A stretch of 64,000 nucleotides of DNA. Origin: an uncultured Neptuniibacter sp. (lineage in GTDB: Bacteria; Pseudomonadota; Gammaproteobacteria; Pseudomonadales; Balneatricaceae). The stretch spans positions 161,551 through 225,550 of the forward strand of contig NZ_CANMIR010000005.1 in assembly GCF_947498015.1 (NCBI RefSeq). The letters are read 5' to 3'. Within the stretch, counting starts at the first letter, position 1; every line of letters starts with the position of its first letter. A program made the position numbers and the translations under genes. Below, piece by piece: positions 1 through 8,559 of this stretch. Under the pieces are notes generated by a model that saw nothing but the letters and a program-made list of their open reading frames with translations, was not told the origin of the DNA and did not search any database.

Positions 1-99
1 ATGATGCGTGGCATGAAAGGGATGTTACCTCCGGGAATGGGAGGTGGCCCTGGCGGTATGGGTGGTATGGGCGGCCCAGGTGGTTTTCCAAAGATGTAA
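1..99 (+). CDS. ffh: Ffh (SRP54), C-terminal end only
   Basis: The window opens inside a frame-1 coding region that ends with TAA at 97-99. The visible 32 residues are almost only Met, Gly and Pro with a few basic residues (GMKGMLPPGM, GGMGGMGGPG). This is the typical Met/Gly-rich tail of the M domain of the signal recognition particle GTPase Ffh, which binds 4.5S RNA and signal peptides at the membrane. Identification also rests on position: ffh directly precedes rpsP-rimM-trmD-rplS in many gammaproteobacteria. The GTPase domain lies outside the window. Confidence 0.8.
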   Translation: MMRGMKGMLPPGMGGGPGGMGGMGGPGGFPKM

Positions 100-131
100 T
101 TTCTCTGTTCGATAAGTGAACAAAAGACTTT

Positions 132-173
132 ATCAGGGCGGCAAATTCACGTAGAATTGCCGCCCTGATTTTT
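132..173 (+). terminator. Rho-independent terminator after ffh
   Basis: A near-perfect inverted repeat (arm ATCAGGGCGGCAAATTC, matched downstream by GAATTGCCGCCCTGAT with one bulged base) is followed at once by a run of T. It lies 33 bp after the ffh stop and separates ffh from the rpsP operon. Confidence 0.9.
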
Positions 174-257
174 AACGGTCCGGTCTGCCTGAAAAACAGA
201 CGGGGTAATCAAACAGTGGGCGATATCAAAACCCGCTCAATAAAAAGGGTCTAACGC

Positions 258-506
258 ATGGTAATAATTCGTTTGTCTCGTGGTGGCGCCAAAAAGCGTC
301 CTTTCTATCACATCTCAGTAGCGGACTCGCGTAATGCGCGTGATAGCCGTTTTATTGAGCGTGTTGGCTTCTTCAACCCTACAGCACGTGGTCAGGAAGA
401 GCGTCTGCGTGTAGCTCTGGATCGTATCGAATACTGGCAGGGTAAAGGCGCACAGCTGTCTGAGCGTGTTGCTAAGCTGGTAAAAGAAGCGAAAGCTGCA
501 GAGTAA
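258..506 (+). CDS. rpsP: 30S ribosomal protein S16
   Basis: This 82-residue protein is a full-length bacterial S16, a small-subunit protein needed for 30S assembly. The N-terminus ([19 protein letters not shown]) and the following [19 protein letters not shown] segment are the family signature. The ATG follows an AGGG ribosome-binding site. It is the first gene of the rpsP-rimM-trmD-rplS operon; rimM follows after 25 bp. The 85-bp region between the ffh terminator and rpsP must hold the operon promoter, but I see no clear hexamers there. Confidence 0.98.
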   Translation: MVIIRLSRGGAKKRPFYHISVADSRNARDSRFIERVGFFNPTARGQEERLRVALDRIEYWQGKGAQLSERVAKLVKEAKAAE

Positions 507-531
507 TTTAAGGTTTTAATCAGGGTTGCAG

Positions 532-1065
532 ATGAGCAGTAAGTCAGAAAACAGAGATATGATTCTCGGCAAAATTACTGCGGTCTATGGGGTCAAAGGT
601 TGGGTGAAAATCTACTCTTATACTGACCCGATAGAAAATATCTTCAACTATTCGCCATGGCGTCTGAAAATGAACGGTTCTTTCAAACCTGTTGAGGTAG
701 AGACCGGCAAACGTCACGGTAAAGGCCTGATAGCAAAGCTTTCCGGTGTAAATGATCGTGATCTGGCCCAAACATATTGTGGCTTTGAGATCGTGGCAGA
801 TGCTGACCAGCTTCCTGAACTGGATGAGGGTGAGTATTACTGGAATCAGTTGCAGAACCTATTAGTTTATACCGAGTCCGACCAGTTGTTGGGCAAGGTG
901 AGCCACCTGTTGGAAACCGGCGCAAACGATGTGTTGGTTGTGAAGGGAACGGCAGACAGTATTGATCAGAAAGAGCGTCTGTTGCCTTACCTGCCCGATC
1001 AGGTGATTAAAAAGATTGACTTGGAAACAGGTACCATACGGGTCGATTGGGACCCGGAGTTCTGA
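532..1065 (+). CDS. rimM: Ribosome maturation factor RimM
   Basis: RimM binds S19 and helps maturation of the 30S head (16S rRNA processing). The 178 residues show the N-terminal RimM beta-barrel (ILGKITAVYGVKGWVKIYSY, with the GxxGxxG-like turn) and a C-terminal PRC-barrel half (from about YYWNQLQNLLV to the TIRVDWDPEF end). I place the start at ATG 532, six bases after an AGGG. An in-frame TTG at 526 would add two residues. The gene sits 25 bp after rpsP and 3 bp before trmD, so translation is probably coupled. Confidence 0.96.
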   Translation: MSSKSENRDMILGKITAVYGVKGWVKIYSYTDPIENIFNYSPWRLKMNGSFKPVEVETGKRHGKGLIAKLSGVNDRDLAQTYCGFEIVADADQLPELDEGEYYWNQLQNLLVYTESDQLLGKVSHLLETGANDVLVVKGTADSIDQKERLLPYLPDQVIKKIDLETGTIRVDWDPEF

Positions 1066-1068
1066 ACC

Positions 1069-1818
1069 ATGTGGTTCGGTGTAGTAACACTCTTTCCTGA
1101 AATGTTTGATGCAATTCGTTGCTATGGCGTTACAGGCAGAGCTGTTAAAAATGGTCTGATACAGATGGAGTGCTGGAGTCCTCGTGATTTCGCGCACGAC
1201 AAACATAAAACTGTAGATGATCGACCTTATGGGGGTGGTCCCGGCATGCTGATGAAAGTTCAGCCACTGCGTGATGCCATCCATGCGGCAAAAGAAGCTG
1301 CGGGCGACGAGGTGAAAGTTATTTATCTCTCCCCTCAGGGACGTCGTATAAACCATGAGGGGGTGCAGGAACTGGCTTCGCGTAAGAAGTTGATTCTGGT
1401 GGCAGGGCGTTATGAAGGTATTGATGAACGCCTGATAGAAACTGAAATTGATGAAGAGTGGTCGCTTGGGGATTTCGTCCTCAGTGGTGGGGAGTTACCT
1501 GCCATGACTATGATTGACGCAGTTTCCCGTTTAGTTCCAGGTGTTCTCGGACATCAGGACTCAGCCACAGAGGATTCTTTTCATGATGGTTTGCTGGACT
1601 GCCCGCACTACACCAGACCGGAACAGTTCGAAGATATGCAGGTACCTGATGTGTTGCTAAGCGGTAACCATAAAGAGATCAGACGCTGGCGTCTGAAGCA
1701 ACAGTTAGGAAGAACCTGGCTACGCCGGCCTGACCTGCTGGAATCTCTTGAGTTGGATGCTGAGCAGAAGTCATTGTTAACCGATTTTATCCGGGAGACC
1801 CAAGGGTCCGAAGGTTGA
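1069..1818 (+). CDS. trmD: tRNA (guanine-N1)-methyltransferase TrmD
   Basis: TrmD makes m1G37 in tRNAs reading CNN codons, using SAM, and so prevents +1 frameshifting. The 249-residue protein has the expected SPOUT fold signatures: [13 protein letters not shown] at the start, [33 protein letters not shown], and the trefoil-knot SAM loop with [15 protein letters not shown]. Length is normal for the family. It begins 3 bp after rimM and ends 17 bp before rplS. Confidence 0.98.
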   Translation: MWFGVVTLFPEMFDAIRCYGVTGRAVKNGLIQMECWSPRDFAHDKHKTVDDRPYGGGPGMLMKVQPLRDAIHAAKEAAGDEVKVIYLSPQGRRINHEGVQELASRKKLILVAGRYEGIDERLIETEIDEEWSLGDFVLSGGELPAMTMIDAVSRLVPGVLGHQDSATEDSFHDGLLDCPHYTRPEQFEDMQVPDVLLSGNHKEIRRWRLKQQLGRTWLRRPDLLESLELDAEQKSLLTDFIRETQGSEG

Positions 1819-1835
1819 ATGTTTAGGAGCAAGCG

Positions 1836-2192
1836 ATGAGCGGCAAGAACCTAATTATTCAGCAGCTTGAAGCTGAACAGATGAACAAAGAAGTACCAGA
1901 ATTTGCACCAGGTGATACTGTTGTAGTTCAGGTAAAAGTAACTGAAGGCAACCGTACACGTCTACAGGCGTTCGAAGGCGTAGTGCTGGGTAAACGTAAC
2001 CGTGGTGTTAACTCTGCTTTCACTGTACGTAAAATCTCTCACGGTGTGGGTGTTGAGCGTACATTCCAGACTTTCAGCACAACTGTTGACAGCATTGAAG
2101 TTAAGCGCCGTGGTGATGTTCGCCAGGCTAAGCTTTACTACCTGCGTGAACGTAGTGGTAAGTCTGCACGTATCAAAGAGAAGTTGGCGTAA
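1836..2192 (+). CDS. rplS: 50S ribosomal protein L19
   Basis: The 118-residue L19 lies at the 30S-50S interface. Family segments visible are [48 protein letters not shown] and [17 protein letters not shown]. The ATG follows TTTAGGAGC at a good spacing. It is the last gene of the rpsP operon, closed by a strong terminator 18 bp downstream. Confidence 0.98.
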   Translation: MSGKNLIIQQLEAEQMNKEVPEFAPGDTVVVQVKVTEGNRTRLQAFEGVVLGKRNRGVNSAFTVRKISHGVGVERTFQTFSTTVDSIEVKRRGDVRQAKLYYLRERSGKSARIKEKLA

Positions 2193-2210
2193 TCCCAACG
2201 ACTCTTTTCC

Positions 2211-2239
2211 AAAAAAGCGGCATTTATGCCGCTTTTTTT
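2211..2239 (+). terminator. Rho-independent terminator after rplS
   Basis: The stem AAAAAAGCGGCA / TGCCGCTTTTTTT with a TTTA loop is followed by a T-rich end. It is also symmetrical enough to work in both directions. It ends the rpsP-rimM-trmD-rplS operon. Confidence 0.92.
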
Positions 2240-2280
2240 GTGTCTGAAGGGATACGGGTTGGCTCTTGGGGATAAAGGGT

Positions 2281-2310
2281 TGGACAGATTACGTATTTCA
2301 CGACCATAAT
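2281..2310 (+). promoter_or_regulatory. Possible sigma-70 promoter for the 2363 gene
   Basis: TGGACA (2281-2286) and CATAAT (2305-2310) are separated by 18 bp. They lie between the rplS terminator and the next gene, which must have its own promoter. The match is fair, not perfect. Confidence 0.4.
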
Positions 2311-2362
2311 AGTTCAAATAAAGGTTTGCTTCCGGGAAATAGGGAGAGTCGGCGGGACGCTT

Positions 2363-3784
2363 ATGCAGAAGAAGATAATCAAAATTTTATCCGTAGTCTT
2401 TGTTGTTATCTTAATACCAGCACTGGTTGTCGGGGGAGCCTACGGTTTTATCTGGTGGAAGGTGTCCACTGCCGCTGATCAGTTTGCTACAGATATCGCC
2501 CCATTCGCGGAGATGAAGTACCAGCAAGTGCATATCAATCTTCCGGATACTGAAGTAGGGCTGAAAGGTGTCAGTTTTACTCCTTCAGGGATGGATGGAG
2601 AGATTGGTATCGATGCGGCCATACTGAAAGCACCCTCCTGGGGATTCCTGCTTGATCTGGAAGAGAAGCTGAACAGCGGAGAATTTCCTGAGTCCTTCAA
2701 CCTTGCAATGACCGGTTTGAGTGTTGATCTTAATAGCGGTTATATGAAGCAGTGGGCGAATATGGCCACCGATATGCAGCACCAGGCAGGTCAGAGCTAT
2801 GATGCGTTGGGTTGTGGTGAGCGTAAGTACTTCAGTGTTGCCGACCTGCGCAAGATGGGATACAGCACAATCAGCAGTGATATCTCCTTGCAGTACGGAT
2901 TTGACTCACAAGAGCGGCAACTCTATTTCGATATGCAGAGTAAAACGGGTCAGATTGCTGACATGAGTCTCTCGTTTGTCGTGAAAGTCGCCAGCGATAC
3001 CCTGAATGCCCAGACAGTTATGTTTGCTCAGCCGGAGCTGCGCAAAGTCGAAACCCGTTTTAAAGACAAAGGTTATAATGTTCGCCGCAACCGTTTCTGT
3101 GCGAAAGGAAACGAGGAAACCGTTGAGCAGTACCGGGAGAAGTATAAACTTCTTCTTGCTCAGAAGCTGAAAGGGGATGGCTGGACCATACCTGATTCGA
3201 TTCTGACTGGGTTTGATGGCCTGAATAAACCGGGTGGGTCGCTCTATCTGAGAGTGGATATTCCTCAGGGTTTTGGAATGCAGTCAATGATGCTAGTTGA
3301 AAAACCATCAGATCTTATTGATGCCCTGACTCCCTACGTAGAGTTCAATGGTAAGCCAGTATTTCTGGATGGTATCTCCTGGGAACAACCCGATCCAAAT
3401 GCTCACACAGAGATAGCTGCGGTACAATCCTCGTCATCAATGGATGCGACAGAGTCCTCTGCGGAGAGCGAAAAAAATCTGGCTGACTCGCAGGAGGAGG
3501 TACAGATTCCTGAAGAACAGAAAGCGTTAGGGCGTACCTATTTCCCTAACCCTAAACCCAGACCCGCCCCTAAATCCTTCAAGCCGGTTTCACTCTCTGA
3601 GCTCAAGCATCATCTGGGAGAGCCGGTAGTGATACATACCTATTTTGGACGTAAAATTGAGGGTAAATTGATCGGCGCCTCCAGCTCTGTCATTACAGTT
3701 GAGCATCGTCTGGTTGATGGTCGCGGTACCGCGACATACCCAATATCTACAAAGAAAATTGAGACCGCTCAACTTTATCGTTGA
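2363..3784 (+). CDS. Membrane-anchored protein of unknown function
   Basis: I do not recognise this 473-residue protein. Residues about 5-33 form one hydrophobic segment after a short basic start (MQKKIIKILS), so it is probably an inner-membrane-anchored protein with its bulk outside the cytoplasm. Residues about 40-335 look like a folded, repeat-poor domain. About 350-395 is Ser/Glu/Gln-rich and probably disordered. A Pro/Lys-rich stretch (FPNPKPRPAPK) leads into a compact last 65 residues (VVIHTYFGRKIEGKLIGAS, ITVEHRL), which resembles a small beta barrel such as an Sm-like fold. That last point is a pattern impression only. It is flanked by the rplS terminator and xerD and appears to be a single gene. 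Confidence 0.75.
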   Translation: MQKKIIKILSVVFVVILIPALVVGGAYGFIWWKVSTAADQFATDIAPFAEMKYQQVHINLPDTEVGLKGVSFTPSGMDGEIGIDAAILKAPSWGFLLDLEEKLNSGEFPESFNLAMTGLSVDLNSGYMKQWANMATDMQHQAGQSYDALGCGERKYFSVADLRKMGYSTISSDISLQYGFDSQERQLYFDMQSKTGQIADMSLSFVVKVASDTLNAQTVMFAQPELRKVETRFKDKGYNVRRNRFCAKGNEETVEQYREKYKLLLAQKLKGDGWTIPDSILTGFDGLNKPGGSLYLRVDIPQGFGMQSMMLVEKPSDLIDALTPYVEFNGKPVFLDGISWEQPDPNAHTEIAAVQSSSSMDATESSAESEKNLADSQEEVQIPEEQKALGRTYFPNPKPRPAPKSFKPVSLSELKHHLGEPVVIHTYFGRKIEGKLIGASSSVITVEHRLVDGRGTATYPISTKKIETAQLYR

Positions 3785-3813
3785 GCCGTCTTTGATTGCT
3801 GCGGAGCGGGACT

Positions 3814-4737
3814 TTGGCCCGAGATCGTACACGAAAGCCTCTGGATAGCCGCGATCTGCAACTCATTGACACCTACCTTGATGCGGTTTGGATGGAGAAA
3901 GGGTTAAGCGACAATACCCTTTCCTCCTATCGGCGCGACTTGACGCAGTTCGCTGGGTGGTTGTGTCAACGTGGAGCTGATCTCAAGGGACTCGAACGAG
4001 GATTATTGCAGCAGTATCTTGCCTGGCGAGTGAAAGAGAGGCTGCGCGCCAGCTCAACTTCACGCCTGCTCTCCTGCTTACGAGGTTTCTACCGGTACCT
4101 GCTGCGTGAAGAGGTTATCAGTGATGACCCGACTCTTCTGATTGACAGTCCTAAAAAAGGAAGGAGCCTTCCTAAAACGTTGACAGAAGCAGATGTGGAA
4201 CAATTGCTGGAAGCGCCGGAATTGAGCGATCCGGTCCAGTTCAGGGATCGAGCGATGCTTGAGGTGCTGTACGCAACAGGTCTTCGCGTTACTGAGCTGG
4301 TTAGTTTGCAACTGTTTGAGATGAATCTCAATCAGGGTGTCATAAGAGTGATGGGTAAAGGCGGTAAGGAGAGGCTTGTTCCTTTGGGTGAGGAAGCCAT
4401 CAGTTGGTTGCAGCGTTATCTGGTTGAAGCCCGCTCTGAGCTGTTGTGTGGTTATGTGTCTGATGTGCTTTTTCCCAGTCGAAGGGGACAGCAGATGACG
4501 CGGCAGACCTTCTGGCATCGTATAAAAAGGCATGCGCTGGTTGCGGGCATTGATAAACCATTGTCGCCTCATGTGTTGCGCCATGCTTTTGCCACCCATC
4601 TGTTAAACCATGGTGCTGATCTTAGGGTCGTGCAGATGCTTTTGGGGCACAGCGATCTTTCTACAACACAAATCTATACGCATGTGGCAAAACAGCGTTT
4701 ACAAAGCTTGCATCAGGAGCACCATCCGCGAGGATGA
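3814..4737 (+). CDS. xerD: Tyrosine recombinase XerD
   Basis: XerD works with XerC at dif to resolve chromosome dimers, under FtsK control. The catalytic set is present: Arg in YATGLRVTELV, Lys in GKGGKERLVPLG, HxxR in SPHVLRHAFATHLL, and the GHSDLSTTQIYTHV segment with the final His and the nucleophilic Tyr. The N-terminal SAM-like core-binding domain has LSDNTLSSYRRDL. No ATG fits. I chose TTG 3814 because GGAG at 3803-3806 sits at the right spacing, giving 307 residues against about 298 in E. coli. A TTG at 3796 is the alternative. dsbC follows, as xerD-dsbC does in E. coli. Confidence 0.95.
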   Translation: MARDRTRKPLDSRDLQLIDTYLDAVWMEKGLSDNTLSSYRRDLTQFAGWLCQRGADLKGLERGLLQQYLAWRVKERLRASSTSRLLSCLRGFYRYLLREEVISDDPTLLIDSPKKGRSLPKTLTEADVEQLLEAPELSDPVQFRDRAMLEVLYATGLRVTELVSLQLFEMNLNQGVIRVMGKGGKERLVPLGEEAISWLQRYLVEARSELLCGYVSDVLFPSRRGQQMTRQTFWHRIKRHALVAGIDKPLSPHVLRHAFATHLLNHGADLRVVQMLLGHSDLSTTQIYTHVAKQRLQSLHQEHHPRG

Positions 4738-4755
4738 TCAGATTATCAGGGAACT

Positions 4756-4786
4756 TTGATCAACACTGCTTGTCATCTTGTATACT
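4756..4786 (+). promoter_or_regulatory. Possible promoter of dsbC
   Basis: TATACT (4781-4786) is a good -10 hexamer. The best upstream partner is TTGATC (4756-4761), but the spacer of 19 bp is longer than ideal. It lies between xerD and dsbC. Confidence 0.35.
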
Positions 4787-4819
4787 GGAGCCATGCCGGG
4801 CTGAACTATTCTGAGGATT

Positions 4820-5560
4820 ATGATGAAAAAAATTATGGGTGCTGCTTTGATGATCGCAGCGGGTTTTACGACAGTTGTTCAGGCGGATAATGGCGCTGAC
4901 ATGATCGAGAAAAACCTGAAGAAGATAGATGCGCGTATTCAGGTTAAATCGATCGGAGATGCTCCTATCTCAGGTATGCATGAGGTTGAATTGCAGAGTG
5001 GAGAGGTGGTGTATTCAGATAGTAAAGGTGAGTACTTCCTAATCGGTAAGTTATACCAATTCACCGACAAGGATGGTTTCGTCAATCTGACAGAGAAGAA
5101 ACAGAGTGCGCAAAGGAAAGAGCAGATTGCGGCAATCCCTGAAGAGCAGATGGTGATATATCCCGCTGAGGGCGAGTTGAAAGCGACGGTTAATATCTTT
5201 ACTGATATCGACTGTCCCTATTGCCGGAAGCTACACGATGAAGTGCCAGCATTAACAAAAATGGGCGTTCAGGTTAACTACCTGGCGTTCCCGCGTAATG
5301 GTGCTGGTACCGCAACATACAAAAACATGGTCTCGATCTGGTGTGCTGAGGGTGATGATAAACGCCGTGAGGCGATGGATGTTGCTAAAAGTGGTGGTAA
5401 CCCAGAAGCTAAAAGCTGTGAAAATCCTGTGATGGATCAGCTGGCACTTGGGCAGGTGATGGGGGTTACGGGGACGCCTGCTATGGTGCTGGAAGATGGT
5501 CGCCTGTTGCCAGGCTATGTACCAGCAGCGCAACTTGGGAAAATGCTGGGTATTAAGTAG
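4820..5560 (+). CDS. dsbC: Thiol:disulfide interchange protein DsbC
   Basis: DsbC is the periplasmic disulfide isomerase that repairs wrong disulfides and is kept reduced by DsbD. The 246-residue precursor has a Sec signal peptide (MMKKIMGAALMIAAGFTTVVQA, cleavage probably before DNG). An N-terminal dimerisation domain follows to about residue 80. The thioredoxin domain has the CPYC active site at residues 132-135 (FTDIDCPYCRKLHDE) and the cis-Pro loop TGTPAMVLEDG. GAGG precedes the start at good distance; a second ATG lies one codon later. Confidence 0.96.
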   Translation: MMKKIMGAALMIAAGFTTVVQADNGADMIEKNLKKIDARIQVKSIGDAPISGMHEVELQSGEVVYSDSKGEYFLIGKLYQFTDKDGFVNLTEKKQSAQRKEQIAAIPEEQMVIYPAEGELKATVNIFTDIDCPYCRKLHDEVPALTKMGVQVNYLAFPRNGAGTATYKNMVSIWCAEGDDKRREAMDVAKSGGNPEAKSCENPVMDQLALGQVMGVTGTPAMVLEDGRLLPGYVPAAQLGKMLGIK

Positions 5561-5580
5561 GTGGATTGAAAGCGTTTATT

Positions 5581-5607
5581 AAAGGAGCCTGATGGCTCCT
5601 TTTTTAT
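5581..5607 (+). terminator. Rho-independent terminator after dsbC
   Basis: Perfect stem AGGAGCC / GGCTCCT with a TGAT loop, followed by TTTTTTATTT. It closes xerD-dsbC. Confidence 0.93.
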
Positions 5608-5655
5608 TTGTGTAATCTGAACTGCTCAGAGATAGAGCTATGGGAAGGATTTGGC

Positions 5656-5661
5656 TATAAT
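5656..5661 (+). promoter_or_regulatory. Consensus -10 element upstream of hom
   Basis: A perfect TATAAT lies 90 bp upstream of the chosen hom start and 50 bp after the dsbC terminator. No good -35 hexamer is found 16-18 bp upstream, so an activator may help. Only the hexamer and its position support it. Confidence 0.4.
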
Positions 5662-5751
5662 AGCCGCCTTATTTTTTGTAGATCGCAGCATTTACCCCAA
5701 AAAGGGCGCGTTGTGATGTTTCCTACGTTCAACAGCATGAGAGGTGCAGGT

Positions 5752-7053
5752 TTGAAACCGGTCAAAGTTGGTATCTGCGGACTAGGTACAGTCGGTGGTG
5801 GCACATTTAATGTGCTGAAGCGCAATGCCGAAGAGATCGCTCGTCGAGCGGGTCGTAAGATTATTGTGGAAGAGGTTGGTGCGCGTCGTACAAATCCTGA
5901 TTGTGATACCAAAGGAACCCAGATTACCGAAGATATTTTCGAGGTTGCCAAAAACCCGGAAGTAGATGTTGTTGTTGAACTGATCGGTGGTTATGACATT
6001 GCTAAAGAGCTTGTGTTGACGGCAATTGAGCATGGTAAACATGTTGTGACCGCTAACAAAGCTTTGATCGCTGTTCACGGAAATGAGATCTTTGAAGCGG
6101 CGCAGAAGAAGAATGTAATGGTTGCATTTGAGGCATCTGTTGCGGGTGGTATCCCAATCATCAAGGCGATCCGGGAAGGTCTGTCTGCCAATAAGATTAA
6201 CTGGCTTGCGGGGATCATCAACGGTACCGGTAACTTCATCATGACAGAGATGCGTGATAAGGGCCGTGACTTTGACGATGTGCTGCAAGAAGCACAGGAA
6301 TTAGGTTATGCCGAAGCGGACCCGACATTTGATGTTGAGGGGATCGATGCTGCACATAAACTGACTATCCTTGCATCGCTGGCATTTGGTGTACCGCTGC
6401 AGTTTGAAAAGGCATTTACTGAAGGGATCAGCAAGATCACTCGTGAAGATGTTCAGTATGCAGAAGAGTTGGGTTACCGGATTAAGCATCTGGGTATCAG
6501 CCGTCGCACTGAGAAGGGTGTTGAGTTGCGCGTTCATCCGACACTGATTCCGGAAAGTGCTCTAATTGCTAACGTCAACGGCGTCATGAATGCCGTTTTA
6601 GTTGATGGCGATGCGGTTGGACAGACTATGTATTACGGTCCGGGTGCGGGTGCAGAGCCAACGGCATCTTCTGTTGTGGCAGACATTATTGATGTCGTGC
6701 GTACGCTGACAGCGGATCGTGATAACCGTGTTCCTCATCTGGCATTCCAGCCTTCTGAGCTATCAGATGCGCCGATCCTTCCGGTCGAAGAGACAGAGTC
6801 TGCATACTACCTGCGGATGAATGCTCAGGAAAAACCGGGTGTACTGGCTAAAATTACCAGCATTCTGGGCGAGCAGGGAATCAACATCGAAGCGATCATC
6901 CAGAAAGAAACCTCTGAAGAGCAGGTGCCTGTCATCATTCTGACGCAGAGTGTTCTGGAGCAGAAAGTTAACGATGCGATTGAGCAGATCGAAGCGCTGG
7001 ATGAAATTAACGGCAATGTAACACGTATCCGTGTTGAGCAGTTTGGTAGCTAA
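5752..7053 (+). CDS. hom: Homoserine dehydrogenase
   Basis: Hom reduces aspartate semialdehyde to homoserine with NAD(P)H, the branch to threonine and methionine. The 433 residues show the Rossmann loop at the very start (KPVKVGICGLGTVGGGTFNVL), the substrate region (GIINGTGNFIMTEM, GYAEADPTFDVEGIDAAHK) and a C-terminal ACT domain (YYLRMNAQEKPGVLAKITSIL, residues about 350-430) expected to bind threonine. I choose TTG 5752 because it aligns with the usual start and has GAGG at 5741-5744. ATGs at 5716 and 5737 would add an atypical extension. thrC follows after 12 bp. Confidence 0.95.
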   Translation: MKPVKVGICGLGTVGGGTFNVLKRNAEEIARRAGRKIIVEEVGARRTNPDCDTKGTQITEDIFEVAKNPEVDVVVELIGGYDIAKELVLTAIEHGKHVVTANKALIAVHGNEIFEAAQKKNVMVAFEASVAGGIPIIKAIREGLSANKINWLAGIINGTGNFIMTEMRDKGRDFDDVLQEAQELGYAEADPTFDVEGIDAAHKLTILASLAFGVPLQFEKAFTEGISKITREDVQYAEELGYRIKHLGISRRTEKGVELRVHPTLIPESALIANVNGVMNAVLVDGDAVGQTMYYGPGAGAEPTASSVVADIIDVVRTLTADRDNRVPHLAFQPSELSDAPILPVEETESAYYLRMNAQEKPGVLAKITSILGEQGINIEAIIQKETSEEQVPVIILTQSVLEQKVNDAIEQIEALDEINGNVTRIRVEQFGS

Positions 7054-7065
7054 GGAGTTAATACC

Positions 7066-8460
7066 GTGAAATATATCTCGACCCGCGGACAAGCTCCTGC
7101 GATGAATTTTGAAGAGGTCCTCTTGGCTGGGCTGGCAAGTGATGGTGGCTTATATGTTCCTGAAACACTGCCAACTTTCAGCAAAGAGGAGATCGCTTCC
7201 TGGGCTGGCCTGCCTTATAACGAGCTAGCTTATAACATCATTAAACCATTTGTTGATGATTGCATCGAAGATGCTGATCTGAAGCAGATGATTGATGAAA
7301 CCTATGCTGGTTTCAATCACATCGCGGTTGCCCCGTTGAAAGAACTGGGCACTAATGAGTGGGTTCTTGAGCTATTCCACGGTCCTACACTGGCGTTTAA
7401 AGACTTCGCTCTGCAGTTGCTGGGCCGTCTGATGGATTATGCCTTGGAGAAGCGTGGTGAACATCTGGTGATCATGGGAGCAACCTCTGGTGACACCGGT
7501 TCTGCTGCGATTGAAGGTTGCTGCCACAGCAAGCATCTGGATATCTTCATTCTGCATCCACATAACCGAGTTTCTGAAGTGCAGCGTCGTCAGATGACAA
7601 CCATCATCAAAGACAACGTGTTTAATATCGCGCTTGAGGGTAACTTTGATGATTGCCAGCAGATGGTTAAAGACAGCTTTGCCAATCAGGATTTCCTGAA
7701 GGGCATGAAACTGGGTGCAGTAAACTCCATCAACTGGGCACGTATCATGTCCCAGATTGTTTACTACTTCTCAGCGTCTCTGGCGGTAGGTGGTCCCCAC
7801 CGTGAAGTAAGCTTCTCTGTTCCTACAGGGAACTTTGGGGATATCTTTGCCGGATACCTGGCCAAGCAGATGGGTTTGCCTGTTAAACAGTTGGTTGTCG
7901 CTACTAACCGGAACGATATCCTGCACCGTGTTATTTCTGGCAATGATATGTCTAAAGGCGAGCTGGTTCACACACTCTCACCTTCAATGGATATCATGGT
8001 CTCTTCTAACTTTGAGCGTATGCTGTTTGATGTCTATGGCCGAAACGGTGAAGAGATCAGCGATCTGATGGCACGTTTCTCGAAGGAATCCGTTGAGCTT
8101 GATTCAGCTCGCTGGGAGAAGGTGCGTGAGCTGTTTGATAGCTATGCAGTCGATGATGAAACGACCTGTGAAGTGATTAAGCAGGTGTACGCTGAAACAG
8201 AATACCTGCTCGATCCTCATACTGCGATCGGAGTTAAGGCTGCACGTGAGTGTAATCGCGATCGTTCCGTACCGATGATAACCCTATCTACGGCACATCC
8301 GGTTAAATTCCCAGAGCCTGTAGTCAAAGCGGGTCTGAAATCACCGCAGCTGCCTGCGCATATGACAGATCTGTTTGAGCGCGATGAAAAGTTGGAAGTG
8401 TTGGACAATGATCTGTCCACTGTACAGCAGTACATCGCGAGCCATGTGCACACTGAGTAA
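7066..8460 (+). CDS. thrC: Threonine synthase
   Basis: ThrC converts O-phosphohomoserine to threonine with PLP. The 464-residue protein begins MKYISTRGQAPAMNFEEVLL, has the PLP-lysine segment FHGPTLAFKDFALQ (Lys about 112), and the GATSGDTGSAA and PTGNFGDIFAGY loops. The start is GTG with an ideal AAGGAG at 7052-7057. It is the second gene of hom-thrC; no thrB lies between them, as is common in pseudomonads. Confidence 0.97.
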   Translation: MKYISTRGQAPAMNFEEVLLAGLASDGGLYVPETLPTFSKEEIASWAGLPYNELAYNIIKPFVDDCIEDADLKQMIDETYAGFNHIAVAPLKELGTNEWVLELFHGPTLAFKDFALQLLGRLMDYALEKRGEHLVIMGATSGDTGSAAIEGCCHSKHLDIFILHPHNRVSEVQRRQMTTIIKDNVFNIALEGNFDDCQQMVKDSFANQDFLKGMKLGAVNSINWARIMSQIVYYFSASLAVGGPHREVSFSVPTGNFGDIFAGYLAKQMGLPVKQLVVATNRNDILHRVISGNDMSKGELVHTLSPSMDIMVSSNFERMLFDVYGRNGEEISDLMARFSKESVELDSARWEKVRELFDSYAVDDETTCEVIKQVYAETEYLLDPHTAIGVKAARECNRDRSVPMITLSTAHPVKFPEPVVKAGLKSPQLPAHMTDLFERDEKLEVLDNDLSTVQQYIASHVHTE

Positions 8461-8484
8461 TTAGCGCGTAGGTATGATAATCTG

Positions 8485-8515
8485 AAAACCCGACCTTACT
8501 TAGTCGGGTTTTTTG
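8485..8515 (+). terminator. Rho-independent terminator after thrC
   Basis: Stem AACCCGAC / GTCGGGTT with an 8-base loop and a TTTTTT tail, 25 bp after the thrC stop. Confidence 0.93.
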
Positions 8516-8559
8516 TATCTTTAGGACCACTCTGTATCTACACAGGAACATCATAGAAT

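Noticed and set aside
4756..4763. TTGATCAA upstream of dsbC as an FNR site
   Set aside because: The two half-sites have no 4-bp spacer. FNR boxes need TTGAT-N4-ATCAA.
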